From: Lepidostoma basale
Lineage: Eukaryota > Arthropoda > Insecta > Trichoptera > Lepidostomatidae
NCBI GenBank assembly: GCA_022606425.2
Contig: JAHDVF020001574.1
Location: 62,001-126,000 of the forward strand
Length of the DNA stretch: 64,000 bases
Direction: 5' to 3'
Under the pieces are notes generated by a model that was given only the letters and a program-made list of their open reading frames with translations, was not told the origin of the DNA and did no database searches. Both the position numbers and the translations under genes were made by a program. Below are positions 12,001-20,094 of this stretch, one piece after another. Every line of letters begins with the position of its first letter. Within the stretch, counting starts at the first letter, position 1.

Positions 12001-15000
12001 GAACACTAAGTTGTTCCATTCTTTCGGACTTCTCCGCCGACGAGACGGGTTAGTTTTAGTTTTATTATTTTCGATTTATTACGATACTCACCACTTTCTT
12101 CTTTTGTTTTCTTGAAATTTTGGAAGCCATCTTGAGATTTGCCGCAATGTTGAGGGTCTCTTCTGTAGAGAGCAAGGGTAGGAGCGCAGCATCCTGGCCA
12201 ATGCAGCTTGATTGCCATTGGAATTCTTCCAGAACTCTTTCTTGACCATTCACAAGCACCGAACCCGTCACTCCCGCGGTCCTGGAATTAACGTCACGAA
12301 TTAACATAATCGACTTTTGCCAACCCTTATCTATTGAAGTGAAGCATGGAACTGGCAAAAAAATCTACCCCAGACACCATTCTTGCTGATTATTATGTAA
12401 AATGACCTCCTAAATCCGAATATGACCTGAGTTTTCCCCCATCACACACCGTTTTCGGGGGGTGGCCACCACCTATTTTTAACACTGTTCCATCATTTGG
12501 AGGGATGAAAAGGGTTATTTTCGCCTTTACATTTATTCTGAAGGGCTAGAGAGGTGAAAAGTTATAAAACATGAACATTTGTAGCAAGGAGGTAGATTTG
12601 GAACCCCTTAAATTGTAAAAAAAATCATTAAAAATGATCGATTTTCCTCTCAATTTTTTCACTTATTTTCTACCTATTCTAGCTTCTAGCCCCCTCCCCC
12701 CTCATCCTCTCTCAAACACCCTGAAATAATAAAAATATATAGCAACAATAATAAACATATTTTTTTTGCAGACCAGTGTATTTGAATAAAACGATGTTCT
12801 TTAACTATAATACTTCCACTTCACACAAAAGTGCAAGTAGTTAACTCCTTTAGACATGAATTATTGTTAATGATATTTTCGCAACTTTGTTTACTGTCAC
12901 TACAAAACTGAAAATAAATTCTGTTGTTGATAAAAAAATTAGCATAGATTGTTAATGTAATATAGGTTGTTTTTTTTAGAAATTGATTTTTAAACTGGCA
13001 ACATGTTTCTAAAGACTGTCAATTTGACAGTTGACAGTTGATTTGTAGTCAGTACGTTTTGCCATTTCATCATTAATAGACTGACGTCAGAACAGCGCTT
13101 GTAAATTGTTCAAATTTATTTTGAAAATCATGGTTCGGTTCGCCAAACTTATCGTGCACTACGTCCAATTTACGGTCGACATAATTGATCGTTTTCGCAC
13201 CACGTACACTCTAGTGGATAATACGCATCCACAAAGACGACAATTGTCGAAAATTGGACTTCGCGATTGCGCTTCATTCGAGCTAGCCGTGGCGCTCATA
13301 TGCCCGAAATCATATTTAAACAATAATGGCATAAAATTATCTATTAAATAAATTCAATATCATAGACATTAACATTATTTTTATGTGTTTTTTTTCATTT
13401 TGAATATGTATTGTATACCTCTAAAAAAACACTCTATATAATAAAATCTATATCATAAAAAAATTGTTCATGCGCAGAGGAGATGGCGTATGGACAAATT
13501 ATTACAAATAACAATTTTATATGGTTTCAAATGTTATGTGCATAATTCTGCACGGCGGGTTTGAAAGCGTTAAAGAACATCGTTTTATTGAATTATAATT
13601 TAAAATGAACTTCCATCAAGAGATTTCATTATAATTATTTGATTATCTTCAAACAGTTAGTTAGACGCCCTTTCTCCGGAGGAGTACCTAAGTAGAAAGG
13701 ATGGACGGCTTTACTTCTATCCTGACAATTATTTTGACTATTACACATTCATGCACGTCGATTACTCTGAATCCTCACATGGGCGACAATTTGTTAAAAC
13801 GTGGCAAAGTATAAAAATATTATTGTGTGTAAATACAGATAATACCACATGTAAACATTAATTTATCTGGTAAGTTGATTTTAATTTATTCCTAGTAGGT
13901 AAATGTGGAATATGCTCGTAGGTTAGATACTGCATAAAAAAGTACTTAATTCAAATGATTATGGATAGCCAAGTACTTAGAACTATTAACTTCACCAGGG
14001 TCATCAAGAGTCGTGACATTGGGTTTATCAAAAGAAAATACTAACGACCCTAGGAGATTTATCTATTGACTACTGACGCCTGAGCTAAGTTCAAAAATAA
14101 TAAAACACGAAGTTATTCTTTAACAAGAATAAAGCATGTCATATTAACGTCTAATTAACCTATAAACCTTATAACGCGCTAAGGAAACACTGCAAATAAT
14201 ATTGTAGATCAATTATATTTGAGACTTTTTAATCATTTTATGTTATTTTGATGATATACGATAATGTAACAGTAATTTCATCTGTATCCGCCCATCACTT
14301 TGTGTTTTGCAACTTAAAGCAAAAAAAAATTTGCTTCTTGAACAGGGTGTTTTTTTTTAGAGGTTTGGTTTTTAAACTGGCATCATTGATTCTACAGACT
14401 GTCAATTTGACAGTTGATAGTTGATTTGTAGTCAGTACGTTTTGCTATTTTACAAAGTTGCTCGATAAAGTTGTTGAAAATTGAACTTCACGATTGCGCT
14501 TCATTTGAGCTAGCCGTGGCGCTCATATGCCCAAAATCATATTTAAACAATAATGGCATAAAATTATCTATTAAATAAAGCCAAAATCATAGACATTAAC
14601 ATTATTTTAATATGTTTTTTTTTTCATTTTGAATTTGTACACCTCTAAAAAAACACTCTTTATGCAACAATGTGTATAAGGGTGTTTTTTTTAGAGGTAT
14701 ACAAATTCTAAATGAAAAAAAAATACACAATAAAAAATGTTAATGCCTATGATATTGGCTTTATTTGATAGATAACTTTATGCCATTATTGTTTAAATAC
14801 GATATCGGGCATATGAGCGCCACGGCTAGCTCGAATGAAGCGCAATCGTGAAGTCCAATTTTCGACACCTTTATTGAGCAACTGGTTAAAATGGCAAAAC
14901 GTACTGACTACAAATCAACTGTCAACTGTCAAATTGACAGTCTGTAGAAACAATCCAAACCTCAAAAAAAAACACACTATACATACATTATAAAAAAAAC

Positions 15001-18000
15001 TTCTAGCAATACAGACGTTTTCTATCGTATTAATTACTTTTTTCATGTTCACAAACATGTTTCAGACATAAAAATTTCGTGTTTTAAAGAAGTTAATTAA
15101 AAAAATCGTTTTGTCAAACGAAAAGATCTAAGATCTTATAATGCTTATAATAAATATACTTGCCGCACGGTGATAGATACCGAATGATCAGGATATTATT
15201 TAATGTATCTTAAAGTACTGAATGCCGGGACTTCATATTTTATGAATTCCTGTTCATTATCTCTGTGATTAGAATGATACCATTTCGAAATAGAAATATT
15301 GATCAATTTCAATTAAATAATTAGTGTCAATGCAATCAAGTACCTACTGTGCAGCATGTGTTGATGTCATGACACACGCGAAAATTTGTTCTATTCAGAG
15401 CTCTTGCGCGAGCAGGATTTTTTAAATTTAGAATTATGTTTGCTGTATTGTTGTTTTACACAATAAAAAAAGTATAATAACTTATTACAATTATTAACCT
15501 TATAGATTTTGCTTTATATCAATTAAAAACAAATTAACACGCACAACGCTCAGCATAGTGTTAAACGGATGAATTTAGTACCGTAAAGCGAGTTTTAAAC
15601 CAGTATCAATGTTTTGACATCACCTGAAGCATTTTGAATTTGTATTCTATTAACTTAAATAAGCTATTTGTTTGTGTTTCTATTCTAGTTGCTAATTGGC
15701 TTACCTCTTAAGCTTATTTGTTTATACCTTCATGATACCACGTGGTTATTCTTAGCAAAAGCACTATGTACCCAATAATTTTGTTTTTGACCATTTATAA
15801 ATAAGTGATCACTTCACACTTAATTTTCGGTCCATTTAGACGATTTCATTTTTCAAAAATACCTCATTTTTTAAATATCTTAAATTGATTGAACGTTTAA
15901 AAAAAATATCAATCAACTTGGATATGAAAGTATATGGATGCGCGCTGCTGGTTGCCATTTATGGCCTTGAAACTGCAACATTGTCCAAACAAAGCTACGA
16001 GAAACTAAGAGTGATCCAAAGAGGCATGGAAAGAGTCTTAGAGTAAAAAAATACAGTGAGATAAAAAACAAATCATCCGCCGTGTAGCGACTTTAAAATG
16101 GCAATTATCATGTCACATAGCCAGTAGCTCGGACTTGAAGACCATGGACGGCAAAGCCCAGGGCGATCGCATTACTTCGGCATAACCTAGAAGCCGTTTG
16201 CACAAGTCAGAAGGGCGTGAAAGCGGATGGATAAAGCCTGTCCATGCCCATGTCCCGTAGTGGGAGGGAATAGGCTGAAGAAGAAAGAATAGAACGGCCT
16301 TTTCAAATATTTAAATTACCGCTCTTAAATGGAAGATTACATGTTGCTGAATCGAACTTTTATAATAACTGGTGTGGTTGTTGGCGCATTGTTGTTTTCG
16401 GCGCAAAACTTTGTTCCTATAGCCAGTTATATGTTCGCATTTTAAATGTTTATTCGGAATAAAAAAAACACATATATAGTTTAATCCCACTCCATTTTAT
16501 CTAGGAAACCAATCTCAGGATTGAAACTTAAGAAGAAGAACGATATGCCCGCGGAGTTGGAACACAGAGTTCAAAAAGGCCTACGAGCTGCAGCCTTCTT
16601 GCGAACGTTCCTAAAGTCCAAGCTTCTATCCAGAAACACCAAGCTGCGTTTTTATAACACCATAATCAAGCCAGTGGTGACATATGGTTCGAGTCATGGA
16701 CAATGACTCTAAAAGAACAAAAAATAATTTACTGGTTTGAGAATAGAATACTAAGAATTATCCTGGGACCCAGACCCGGTGTTGCAGTGGGAACTTGGAG
16801 GCATAGAACCAACCAAGAGATCCATACGATGACCCAGCAGCCCCTTATAACGAGCACCGTGAGAGCCGGTCGCCTAGCATGGCTTGGGCACGTATGCCGA
16901 GCCGAAGAGACCAGAGCAATCAAGACCCTGTACGCGTCTAGACCGACTGGAGTAAGACCTCTAGGAAGGCCAAGACAGCGCCTAATGGACAATGTTCTAG
17001 CTGACCTGGCTAGGTTGGGCGAATCGGACTGCTGGGAGCAAAAGGCGCAGGATCGAGGAGCTTGGCAAAAAATCATCAAGGAGGCTAAAACTCTTCAAGA
17101 GTTGTATGGCCATAGGAAGTAAGTAAGTATTTACAACAACATTTATGTTTCTTTGAAAGACTATAAAATGGGAATTAATTTGGTATGTTAATAAACATAA
17201 ATTATTTTTCGTTTTTATATTATTTTACCTTTAATACTTTAAACATTAAGATTCTTCTATTTAGTTAATTTAAATAATATTATACATAATTATCTACACA
17301 AAAAATTTGCAAAAAATATGCTATTGATAAGAAAAACAGTAAACACTTTACAAATCACAATTGACTCCTAATAATTTATTGGACTTTGGTTATTATATTA
17401 TAATATTTAATATTATTATAGTGACGTCACGATAAGATCTCCTAGCAGATGGCCAGATTCTCAAAAATAAAATTATCATACAAATCGAATAAACAATGTA
17501 TTATTAAATATGTCATCAATTTAAGAATATTTGTTTGTTGTTACTTAATCTTACAGTATCTATTGTCTTTAAAGCCTGCGTCTGAGTCTATGAAGCCTGT
17601 GTTCTGCCAGTTGGTACTTATGGTCTTGAAACTGTTACATTGTCCAAACAAAGTGCCGAGAAACTACGAGTGACCCAAAGAGCCATGGAAAGAGACATGT
17701 TAGGAATAAGCCTAAGAGACAGAGTCAGAAAAGATACGGTGAGAGAAAAACAAAGGTCACTGACATCATCCACCGGGTGGCGACTCTAAAATGGCGGTGG
17801 ACAGGCCACGTAGCCAGAAGCTCAGATGAAAAGTGGACAAGAAGACTGCTGAATTGGAGACCGCGGACGGCAAAGAGAAGTGCAGGGCGACCGCAACTAC
17901 GGTGAAAGGATGATCTGAACAGACACGTCGGAATAACCTGGATGCAGTCTGCACATGACAGAGTGACATGGAAGCGAATGGAGGAGGTCTTTGTCTAGGA

Positions 18001-19871
18001 GTGGACGGGAATAGGCTGAGGAAGAAGAAGTCTTTAGGGTAAAATTATATGGTTCAGAACTCGAAAGTACTAGATTAAGAAAACAGTTACTTTTATTTCC
18101 AAAATAAAAAAATAAAAAAAGTATATTACTTATATCCCGCCAGAATATTAAGGAGTGTCGTCTTGCCAGCTCCCGAGGGTCCCAAGATGGCGGTGATCCT
18201 CCCAGAATAGAATGTTCCAGAAACATCGTTGAGAATCACCTTTTCGGTATTTGCTGCAAACATAGACCATAACATACATATATATTTTAAACAATCAAAA
18301 TGTATTTTAAAATATTTATAACTAGCTGACCCGGCGAACTTCGTACCACCGCACAATCAATAAATTTTGTGTCAACTTATTAGTTGACTTAAATTCAGTT
18401 ATTTATTAAGTTAAAATGAATACTCAAGATGAATTAAGTTCAATAAATGTGCAAAAATCAAAATGAAAAGTATTTGAATTACATTGATATGAATGTAATT
18501 CACATGGTAGCGAGGGATTTGCTTTATTGAAGCGAATCGGAATGATTCGCGTAGCATTGTATTATATTTGCTGGATGGGATGCACTCGGGTCTATTTTTT
18601 CGATGTTTTAATAGTTATTCTGCTATTCGGGACTGAGACAAAGCCATGAAATCAAAGATCATCAAAATCGGTCCAGCCGTTCTTGATTTATAAATGGTGT
18701 AATTAACATGACTTTGTTTTATATATTCGAATATAGAGATGATTGTGCATTTTATTCCACTTGTTTTCATAGTTTCGACCGGTTTAAGTCTGGCGAAACT
18801 GGTCGCTGTCGAAATAAAAAAAACGTGGAAGTTTTATAGTTACTAAAAAACGTTGTTTTATTTAATTATAAATTAAATTGAACTTCCATCAAGAGATTTC
18901 AGTAAAAATATTAGATTAAATTAGTCATTATATTTATTCCACTTGACATGTTCGGCAGCTTGCTGCCATCTTCAATCAAGATTGCGCCAAAAGATGGCAC
19001 TACGGAAGCAAGTGGAATAAATCGAATGCACAGATGAAGATATTCAGTAGATTTATATAATATAATCTAATAATTTTACTGAAATCTCTTGATCGAAGTT
19101 GATTTTAAATAATAATGAAATAAAACGATGTTTTTTAATAGCTACATCCACTTTTGTCTTTATTTCGACAGCAATCGGTTTCGGCAGGCTGGTCAACCAG
19201 TCGCTGTCGAAATAAAGACAAAAGTGGAAGTAGTTATTTTAAAAACATCTTATTTTAATAGATATGATGATTTGTGGCACAGGAATCATGTCTCCTGGAA
19301 TGATGAGGACCGGCTGTTCCTCCACCTCCTAGATGGTCTTCCAGGTGGATGATGTCCGGAGGGGATTTCGTAAACGGCTGTATATGCGAGTCTGTCATCA
19401 TCCATTCTGGCTACATGGTCCCTTCAGTATCTTCTTCTGGATTTACTCCATCGAACGATATCCTCTATCCCGCAAGTTTTTCTTTGAATTTGAATAAATT
19501 AACACAATTGCATTAAAATTGTAGATTGCATTAGTAACACCTGGGTGGTGGTCTTGGAGATAGAATGCTTGCCCCCTGATCCAGGAGCTTGGATTCATCT
19601 GTGAACACGACCCGATTCCTTCTACATAATAATGAGCTCTTAGTTCTAATTACATTTGAGATTGTGTATTAGTAATAATTTAAACAATTTGTGAATGTAT
19701 TTTTTATACACATTTGTTTTCCTAAATAAAAATTAATTACTAGACCTTTGAGTCTGAAAACTTACTGTTACAATCGACTTTGCTGACAATATTCTTGAAG
19801 CTCAGAGTAAGTGGGGTAGAGTTAACAGTCTTGATATCAATTGTCTTCAGGCATTCCGTCTGCTCTTCCAT
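1..19871 (-). CDS. ABCG half-transporter (ABCG1/ABCG4-like), 3' end beyond window
   Basis: Spliced gene. Coding exons in order are 19766-19871, 18130-18253, 12092-12281, 10873-11018, 9522-9760, 8472-8603, 6474-6670, 5264-5432, 4283-4383, 2281-2436 and 1-95 (continues left). All joins keep one frame and use AG acceptors and GT donors, giving about 551 residues against the family's usual 600-680. The ATP-binding domain comes first: Walker [10 protein letters not shown] near residues 60-68, Q-loop Gln near 106, signature LSGGE near 161-165, Walker B ending in Asp-Glu near 185-186, D-loop SGLDS and H-loop His near 218. Membrane helices follow from about residue 379. That NBD-then-TMD order is typical of ABCG half-transporters, which work as dimers at membranes and often move sterols, lipids or pigment precursors. 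The substrate here cannot be told. The signature ends in Glu rather than Gln, which is common in ABCG. All motifs are intact, so the gene looks functional. Confidence 0.95.
637..905. repeat. foldback element FB-1 in intron 10
   Basis: A large imperfect palindrome. The arms meet around 745-760 and include CCACTTGTGTTTATCGTCGA on the left and its complement on the right, flanked by AAATTTCTTTAT and ATAAAGAAATTT. A 98-codon frame over it is an artefact of the repeat. Related copies are at 38.0 and 38.3 kb. Confidence 0.8.
1085..1180 (+). mobile_element. SINE-B fragment (tRNA-like head)
   Basis: Shares GGGGACAGAACGCTTTG and the ATTTCTTCTTCATTAT segment with the better copy at 55.05 kb. The internal promoter boxes are decayed. 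Confidence 0.6.
1511..1675 (-). mobile_element. jockey-type LINE, 3' end fragment
   Basis: Reads ACTTGGACTTGGATCTTCTG at its left end, the reverse complement of the hexamer 3' tail of the jockey family. It then aligns with the 3' UTR and last codons of the copy at 50.3 kb, with many changes. Severely 5'-truncated. Confidence 0.8.
2050..2165 (+). mobile_element. RTE-type LINE 3' fragment
   Basis: Encodes a decayed Gly-Arg-Gly... Lys-Thr-Trp-Arg... Arg-Asp-Lys-Asn-Glu-Trp segment, the usual C-terminal end of RTE-clade ORF2 proteins. It resembles 20095-20290. Confidence 0.5.
2281..2436 (-). CDS. ABCG gene 1, exon 10 (membrane helices 3-4)
   Basis: The acceptor CTTATAG precedes 2436 and the donor GTAAGC follows 2281. 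It encodes [11 protein letters not shown] and the helix through [17 protein letters not shown]. The exon ends in phase 0 after Gln, the same residue as the exon end at 63809 in gene 2. Unlike gene 2, it has an intron just before this exon. Confidence 0.94.
2734..3109. mobile_element. MITE M1 with 28-bp terminal inverted repeats
   Basis: The left end GTCACTTCAGAGTAAGAAGG matches the reverse complement of the right end, GTCACCTGAGAGTAAGAGGG. The similarity continues through GGTTCCAACT, about 24 of 28 positions. No coding capacity and no clear target duplication. Confidence 0.65.
3838..3965 (+). repeat. half copy of foldback family FB-2
   Basis: Contains the right arm (AATAAAACTCCTAGAAGACA... 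TTTTCATTCA) and an outer segment ATGGAGTTTTACATCATTAT. It has lost the other arm. Confidence 0.55.
4283..4383 (-). CDS. ABCG gene 1, exon 9
   Basis: The acceptor TTTCTAG precedes 4383 and the donor GTAACG follows 4283. It encodes the conserved [17 protein letters not shown] stretch (first codon split) and the start of the next helix, [13 protein letters not shown]. It ends in phase 0. Confidence 0.94.
4485..4818 (-). mobile_element. SINE-A, full length, with LINE-like 3' tail
   Basis: Reads leftward from a tRNA-like head (decayed A box near 4810, B box region near 4770) through the CACGTAAAT-like core to the 3' tail at 4485-4530. That tail contains GCTACAAACCAATCCCTAGG and GATTGAAACT before a run of A. 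It nearly matches the 3' end of the LINE at 48.42 kb. Confidence 0.75.
4862..5034. mobile_element. MITE M2 with 28-bp terminal inverted repeats
   Basis: The left end GGGTACGGCCACACCGGGGT and the complement of the right end, GGGTACGGCCACACCGGAGT, continue through GCCAGAG. 173 bp with no coding capacity. Lies in intron 8 of gene 1 between two oppositely oriented SINE copies. Confidence 0.75.
5112..5206 (+). mobile_element. SINE-A 3' fragment
   Basis: Only the 3' third is present: GAAAGCAACC... ACTACCACATTAAAGGCC, then GCTGCAAACCAATCTC. The head is missing, as expected of 5' truncation in target-primed reverse transcription. Confidence 0.7.
5264..5432 (-). CDS. ABCG gene 1, exon 8 (membrane helices 1-2)
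   Basis: The acceptor ATCTGCAG precedes 5432 and the donor GTAAG follows 5264. It encodes two hydrophobic spans, one around [14 protein letters not shown] and one around [11 protein letters not shown]. The Tyr-Tyr-Asn-Ile-Gly turn is a family landmark. It ends in phase 1. Confidence 0.95.
5785..5990. repeat. foldback family FB-2, decayed copy
   Basis: Inverted arms carry GGCGGAACATGTCATTCC and GGCGAAACATGTCATG around ATAATGCCTTAGTAAGG. The right end CTAGAAAACAGACGTTTTCA matches other copies. Confidence 0.6.
6044..6104. repeat. short GC-rich inverted repeat
   Basis: GTACGTGATACG and its complement CGTATCACGTAC lie about 30 bases apart in AT-rich intron 7. Function not known. Confidence 0.5.
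6474..6670 (-). CDS. ABCG gene 1, exon 7 (linker to first membrane helix)
   Basis: The acceptor TTTGCAG precedes 6670 and the donor GTGAGT follows 6474. It encodes a hydrophilic linker and then the amphipathic stretch [14 protein letters not shown], the connecting helix ahead of the first membrane span in ABCG proteins. It ends in phase 0. Confidence 0.92.
6785..6850 (-). mobile_element. LINE-B 3' fragment
   Basis: Encodes the [11 protein letters not shown] segment seen in all LINE-B copies. Only about 65 bases remain. Confidence 0.6.
7118..7345. repeat. foldback family FB-2 copy in intron 6
   Basis: Starts TTGTTTCTTGAACAATGATG. The arms meet near 7240, with GAATGACATGTTTCGCC on the left and its decayed complement on the right, ending CAGACATTTTCA. 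AT-rich, noncoding. Confidence 0.7.
7932..8250. repeat. long palindrome FB-3 in intron 6
   Basis: Two arms of about 155 bp, nearly perfect complements, centred near 8088 (around GCGTATTCAGGGATACGC). The outer ends read TAGCCAATACGAGTAAAA and its complement TTTTTACTCGTATTTGCTA. A TA at each edge would suit a TA target duplication. No coding capacity. Confidence 0.85.
8472..8603 (-). CDS. ABCG gene 1, exon 6 (linker)
   Basis: The acceptor TTTTCAG precedes 8603. It begins in LEVATGTYD, the conserved ABCG sequence after the NBD, and then enters a poorly conserved linker. The only donor that keeps phase with exon 7 is GTCGGT after 8472, which departs from the usual GTRAGT. A GT four bases on would shift the frame. 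Confidence 0.85.
8636..8735 (-). mobile_element. LINE-B fragment, right part displaced to 9345
   Basis: Reads TATGTCCAAACTATCTCAGG and then the segment ATGATGCAATCATCT, both found in LINE-B copies. The continuation TCGTTCGGTATTCTATTATA is at 9345-9440, on the far side of a LINE-A insertion. Confidence 0.65.
8727..9344 (+). mobile_element. LINE-A 3' fragment inserted into LINE-B
   Basis: A 163-codon frame (8813-9301) encodes the C-terminal part of an RTE-like ORF2: FRYLGEP, the Lys-Val-Arg-Ile-Tyr-Lys-Thr segment, [15 protein letters not shown] and DIVRWSRSR. It ends in an AAGAAGAAG tail. It is flanked by ATGATGCAATCATCT (8712-8726) and ATGATGGAATCATCT (9345-9359). 5'-truncated; the RT core is missing. 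Confidence 0.8.
9345..9440 (-). mobile_element. LINE-B fragment, continuation of 8636-8735
   Basis: Carries the CACATTTCTTCCTTATTTCG and CGGTATTCTATTATACC segments that directly follow the 8712-8726 sequence in uninterrupted LINE-B copies such as that at 26.4 kb. Confidence 0.6.
9522..9760 (-). CDS. ABCG gene 1, exon 5 with D-loop and H-loop
   Basis: The acceptor ATTCCAG precedes 9760 and the donor GTAAAA follows 9522. It encodes SGLDS (the first Ser codon split with exon 4), the switch His in VIHQPSS, then the GGRIIYGGP strand typical of ABCG proteins. It ends in phase 1 inside the conserved Asn-Arg-Ala-Asp-Phe-Ala sequence. Confidence 0.96.
9850..10440. other. intron 4 sequence without recognised repeats
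   Basis: AT-rich intron DNA between exon 5 and the minisatellite. No frame, exon-like segment or known repeat was recognised. Confidence 0.5.
10498..10826. repeat. minisatellite in intron 4, about six units of 50-60 bp
   Basis: Diverged units built on TTGATTCATATGTGCATCAC, then TGCGCACTTTAGGGTTAAG and AAACTTAG. Unit starts lie near 10510, 10565, 10612, 10668, 10718 and 10768. It lies within 50 bases of exon 4. Confidence 0.85.
10873..11018 (-). CDS. ABCG gene 1, exon 4 with ABC signature and Walker B
   Basis: Enters in phase 0 after TTTAG and leaves in phase 2 before GTGAAT. It encodes the signature helix [15 protein letters not shown] and Walker [10 protein letters not shown]. These are the diagnostic ATPase motifs of an ABC transporter, with the catalytic Glu present. 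Confidence 0.97.
11261..11430 (-). mobile_element. LINE-C 3' fragment
   Basis: Begins with CTTCTTC (tail on the minus strand), then a decayed Gly-Gly-Thr-stop and the Glu-Glu-Leu-Phe-Gln segment of the LINE-C copy at 42.3-43.3 kb. Confidence 0.65.
11479..12015 (+). mobile_element. LINE-B 3' portion with frameshifts
   Basis: Decayed RTE-type ORF2 C-terminus. Recognisable pieces are Gly-Ala-Gly-Asn... Val-Asn-Gly-Ala, the Asn-Ala-Val-Glu-Met-Arg-Ser-Leu-Arg segment, Gly-Arg-Pro-Arg-Lys-Thr and the Met-Asn-Val-Glu-Glu segment near 11965. It lies in intron 3 of gene 1 and stops just short of exon 3. Confidence 0.75.
12092..12281 (-). CDS. ABCG gene 1, exon 3 with Q-loop
   Basis: The acceptor TTCCAG precedes 12281 and the donor GTGAGT follows 12092. 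It encodes the VTGSVLVNG strand and the Q-loop region, where [11 protein letters not shown] replaces the more usual Met-Gln-Asp-Asp form. It ends in a Lys-rich stretch. A LINE copy on the plus strand ends about 80 bases to its left. Confidence 0.93.
12360..12760. other. intron 2 stretch with C- and G-runs, unidentified
   Basis: Contains CGGGGGGTGGCCACC near 12455 and AGCCCCCTCCCCCCTC near 12690, unusual for this AT-rich DNA. No terminal repeats and no frame. It may be a decayed repeat. Confidence 0.3.
12967..13437 (+). mobile_element. mariner-type element, internally deleted transposase relic
   Basis: Ends resemble TGTTTTTTTTAGA and its complement CTCTAAAAAAACA, with TA at the edges. Inside, 13078-13180 reads as a decayed mariner N-terminus (RLTSEQRL... 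[12 protein letters not shown]... YRALRPIYG). After a deletion, 13265-13326 reads as the transposase C-terminus ([18 protein letters not shown], stop). The catalytic DDE region is missing. Confidence 0.75.
13440..14340. other. intron 2 sequence, mostly unrecognised
   Basis: AT-rich, with a small FB-like remnant near 13570-13650 (AACTTCCATCAAGAGATTTC). Otherwise no repeat or exon was recognised. Confidence 0.4.
14344..14662 (+). mobile_element. mariner-derived MITE, copy 1
   Basis: A shorter relative of 12967-13437 with the same ends (GGGTGTTTTTTTTTAGAGG, CCTCTAAAAAAACAC) and the same transposase C-terminal remnant. The N-terminal coding part is deleted. Confidence 0.8.
14684..14975 (-). mobile_element. 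mariner-derived MITE, copy 2, tail to tail with copy 1
   Basis: The inverted counterpart of 14344-14662, separated from it by about 20 bases. The ends read AGGGTGTTTTTTTTAGAGG and its near complement, with TA on both sides. The pair could fold into a long hairpin. Confidence 0.8.
15920..16292 (+). mobile_element. LINE-D 3' fragment, decayed
   Basis: [10 protein letters not shown] and the later Ala-Arg-Gly segment match the LINE-D copy at 17.57 kb but carry deletions. Ends GGCTGAAGAAGAAAGAA. Confidence 0.7.
16500..17128 (+). mobile_element. LINE-E 3' portion, RTE-like, one frameshift
   Basis: Two frames, 16521-16706 and 16703-17122, together encode an RTE-like ORF2 C-terminus: [24 protein letters not shown], then a frame change where Glu-Thr-Trp is expected, [21 protein letters not shown] and Asp-Arg-Gly-Ala-Trp. 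Tail GTAAGTAAGTA. The catalytic RT core is missing. Confidence 0.85.
17572..18029 (+). mobile_element. LINE-D 3' portion
   Basis: Encodes, in shifted frames, [37 protein letters not shown], a Gly-Arg-Pro segment and [10 protein letters not shown]. Tail GAGGAAGAAGAAG. Flanked by GTCTTTA at 17565-17571 and 18030-18036, a likely 7-bp target duplication. Lies next to exon 2 of gene 1. Confidence 0.8.
18130..18253 (-). CDS. ABCG gene 1, exon 2 with Walker A
   Basis: The acceptor TTTGCAG precedes 18253 and the donor GTAATA follows 18130. The exon encodes the first NBD strands and the P-loop GPSGAGKTT followed by LLNILAGYK, the standard ABCG sequence after Walker A. It enters in phase 1 and leaves in phase 2. 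Intron 2 downstream is the largest, about 5.8 kb, and is filled with repeats. Confidence 0.95.
18324..18745 (+). mobile_element. widespread interspersed repeat (AGCTGACCCGGCGAACTTCG type)
   Basis: Begins AACTAGCTGACCCGGCGAAC and ends with ATCGGTCCAGCCGTTCTTGA followed by an ATATAGAGATGA tail. From memory these end motifs recur in many insect genomes in non-autonomous copies. The family name is not certain. It lies directly upstream of exon 2. Confidence 0.55.
18745..19260. repeat. array of three foldback hairpins in intron 1
   Basis: Two hairpins of one type (18750-18830 and 19145-19235), each with GACCGGTTT/GGTCGCTGTCG-like arms. They flank a larger one (18840-19140) whose outer arms carry AACTTCCATCAAGAGATTTC and its near complement, and whose centre is another hairpin with GGCAGCTTGCTGCCATCTT. 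Related pieces occur at 13.6, 20.5 and 55.4 kb. Confidence 0.7.
19262..19495 (-). mobile_element. LINE-A 3' fragment
   Basis: Minus-strand C-terminal ORF2 remnant matching 9135-9300, with the CATATACAGC... TACGAAATCC segment (around 19366-19388) and the Arg-Trp-Ser segment. No clear edges. Confidence 0.65.
19535..19695 (+). mobile_element. SINE-B copy in intron 1
   Basis: GGGTGGTGGTCTTGGAGATA, then GATCCAGGAGCTTGGATTCA and ATTCCTTCTACATAATAATG match the copy at 55.05 kb. Decayed A and B boxes suggest a tRNA-derived head. Confidence 0.65.
19766..19871 (-). CDS. ABCG gene 1, coding exon 1 (start codon)
   Basis: The ATG lies at 19869-19871 and the donor GTAAG follows 19766. An in-frame TGA at 19908-19910, 39 bases upstream, supports this start. 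It encodes a short N-terminal tail (starts MEEQTECLK) and the run into the NBD, and ends in phase 1. An AG at about 19911-19912 could be the acceptor of a 5' UTR intron, so the transcription start is not located. Confidence 0.85.
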
Positions 19872-20094
19872 AGTGGGACCTCCTGGCGGTGACCCCAAGT
19901 AACACGGTCACCTGTTAAGTTTAATTTAAAAAATATTTAAATTCCAATAGGTAAACAAACAGCGAGATAATGAACATTCTATACATGTGTAAACAATATA
20001 ATATTATCGTTAGCATCGGGTTAAATATGGGGTGAAAATAATATTATTGACAAAATCTGATATAAGCCTGTTTTTGAATTTACAAATTCGGTTT

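Noticed and set aside
13106..13351. 81-codon frame as a possible short protein
   Set aside because: The mariner transposase remnants are in the other frames of this stretch; this frame is a shadow.
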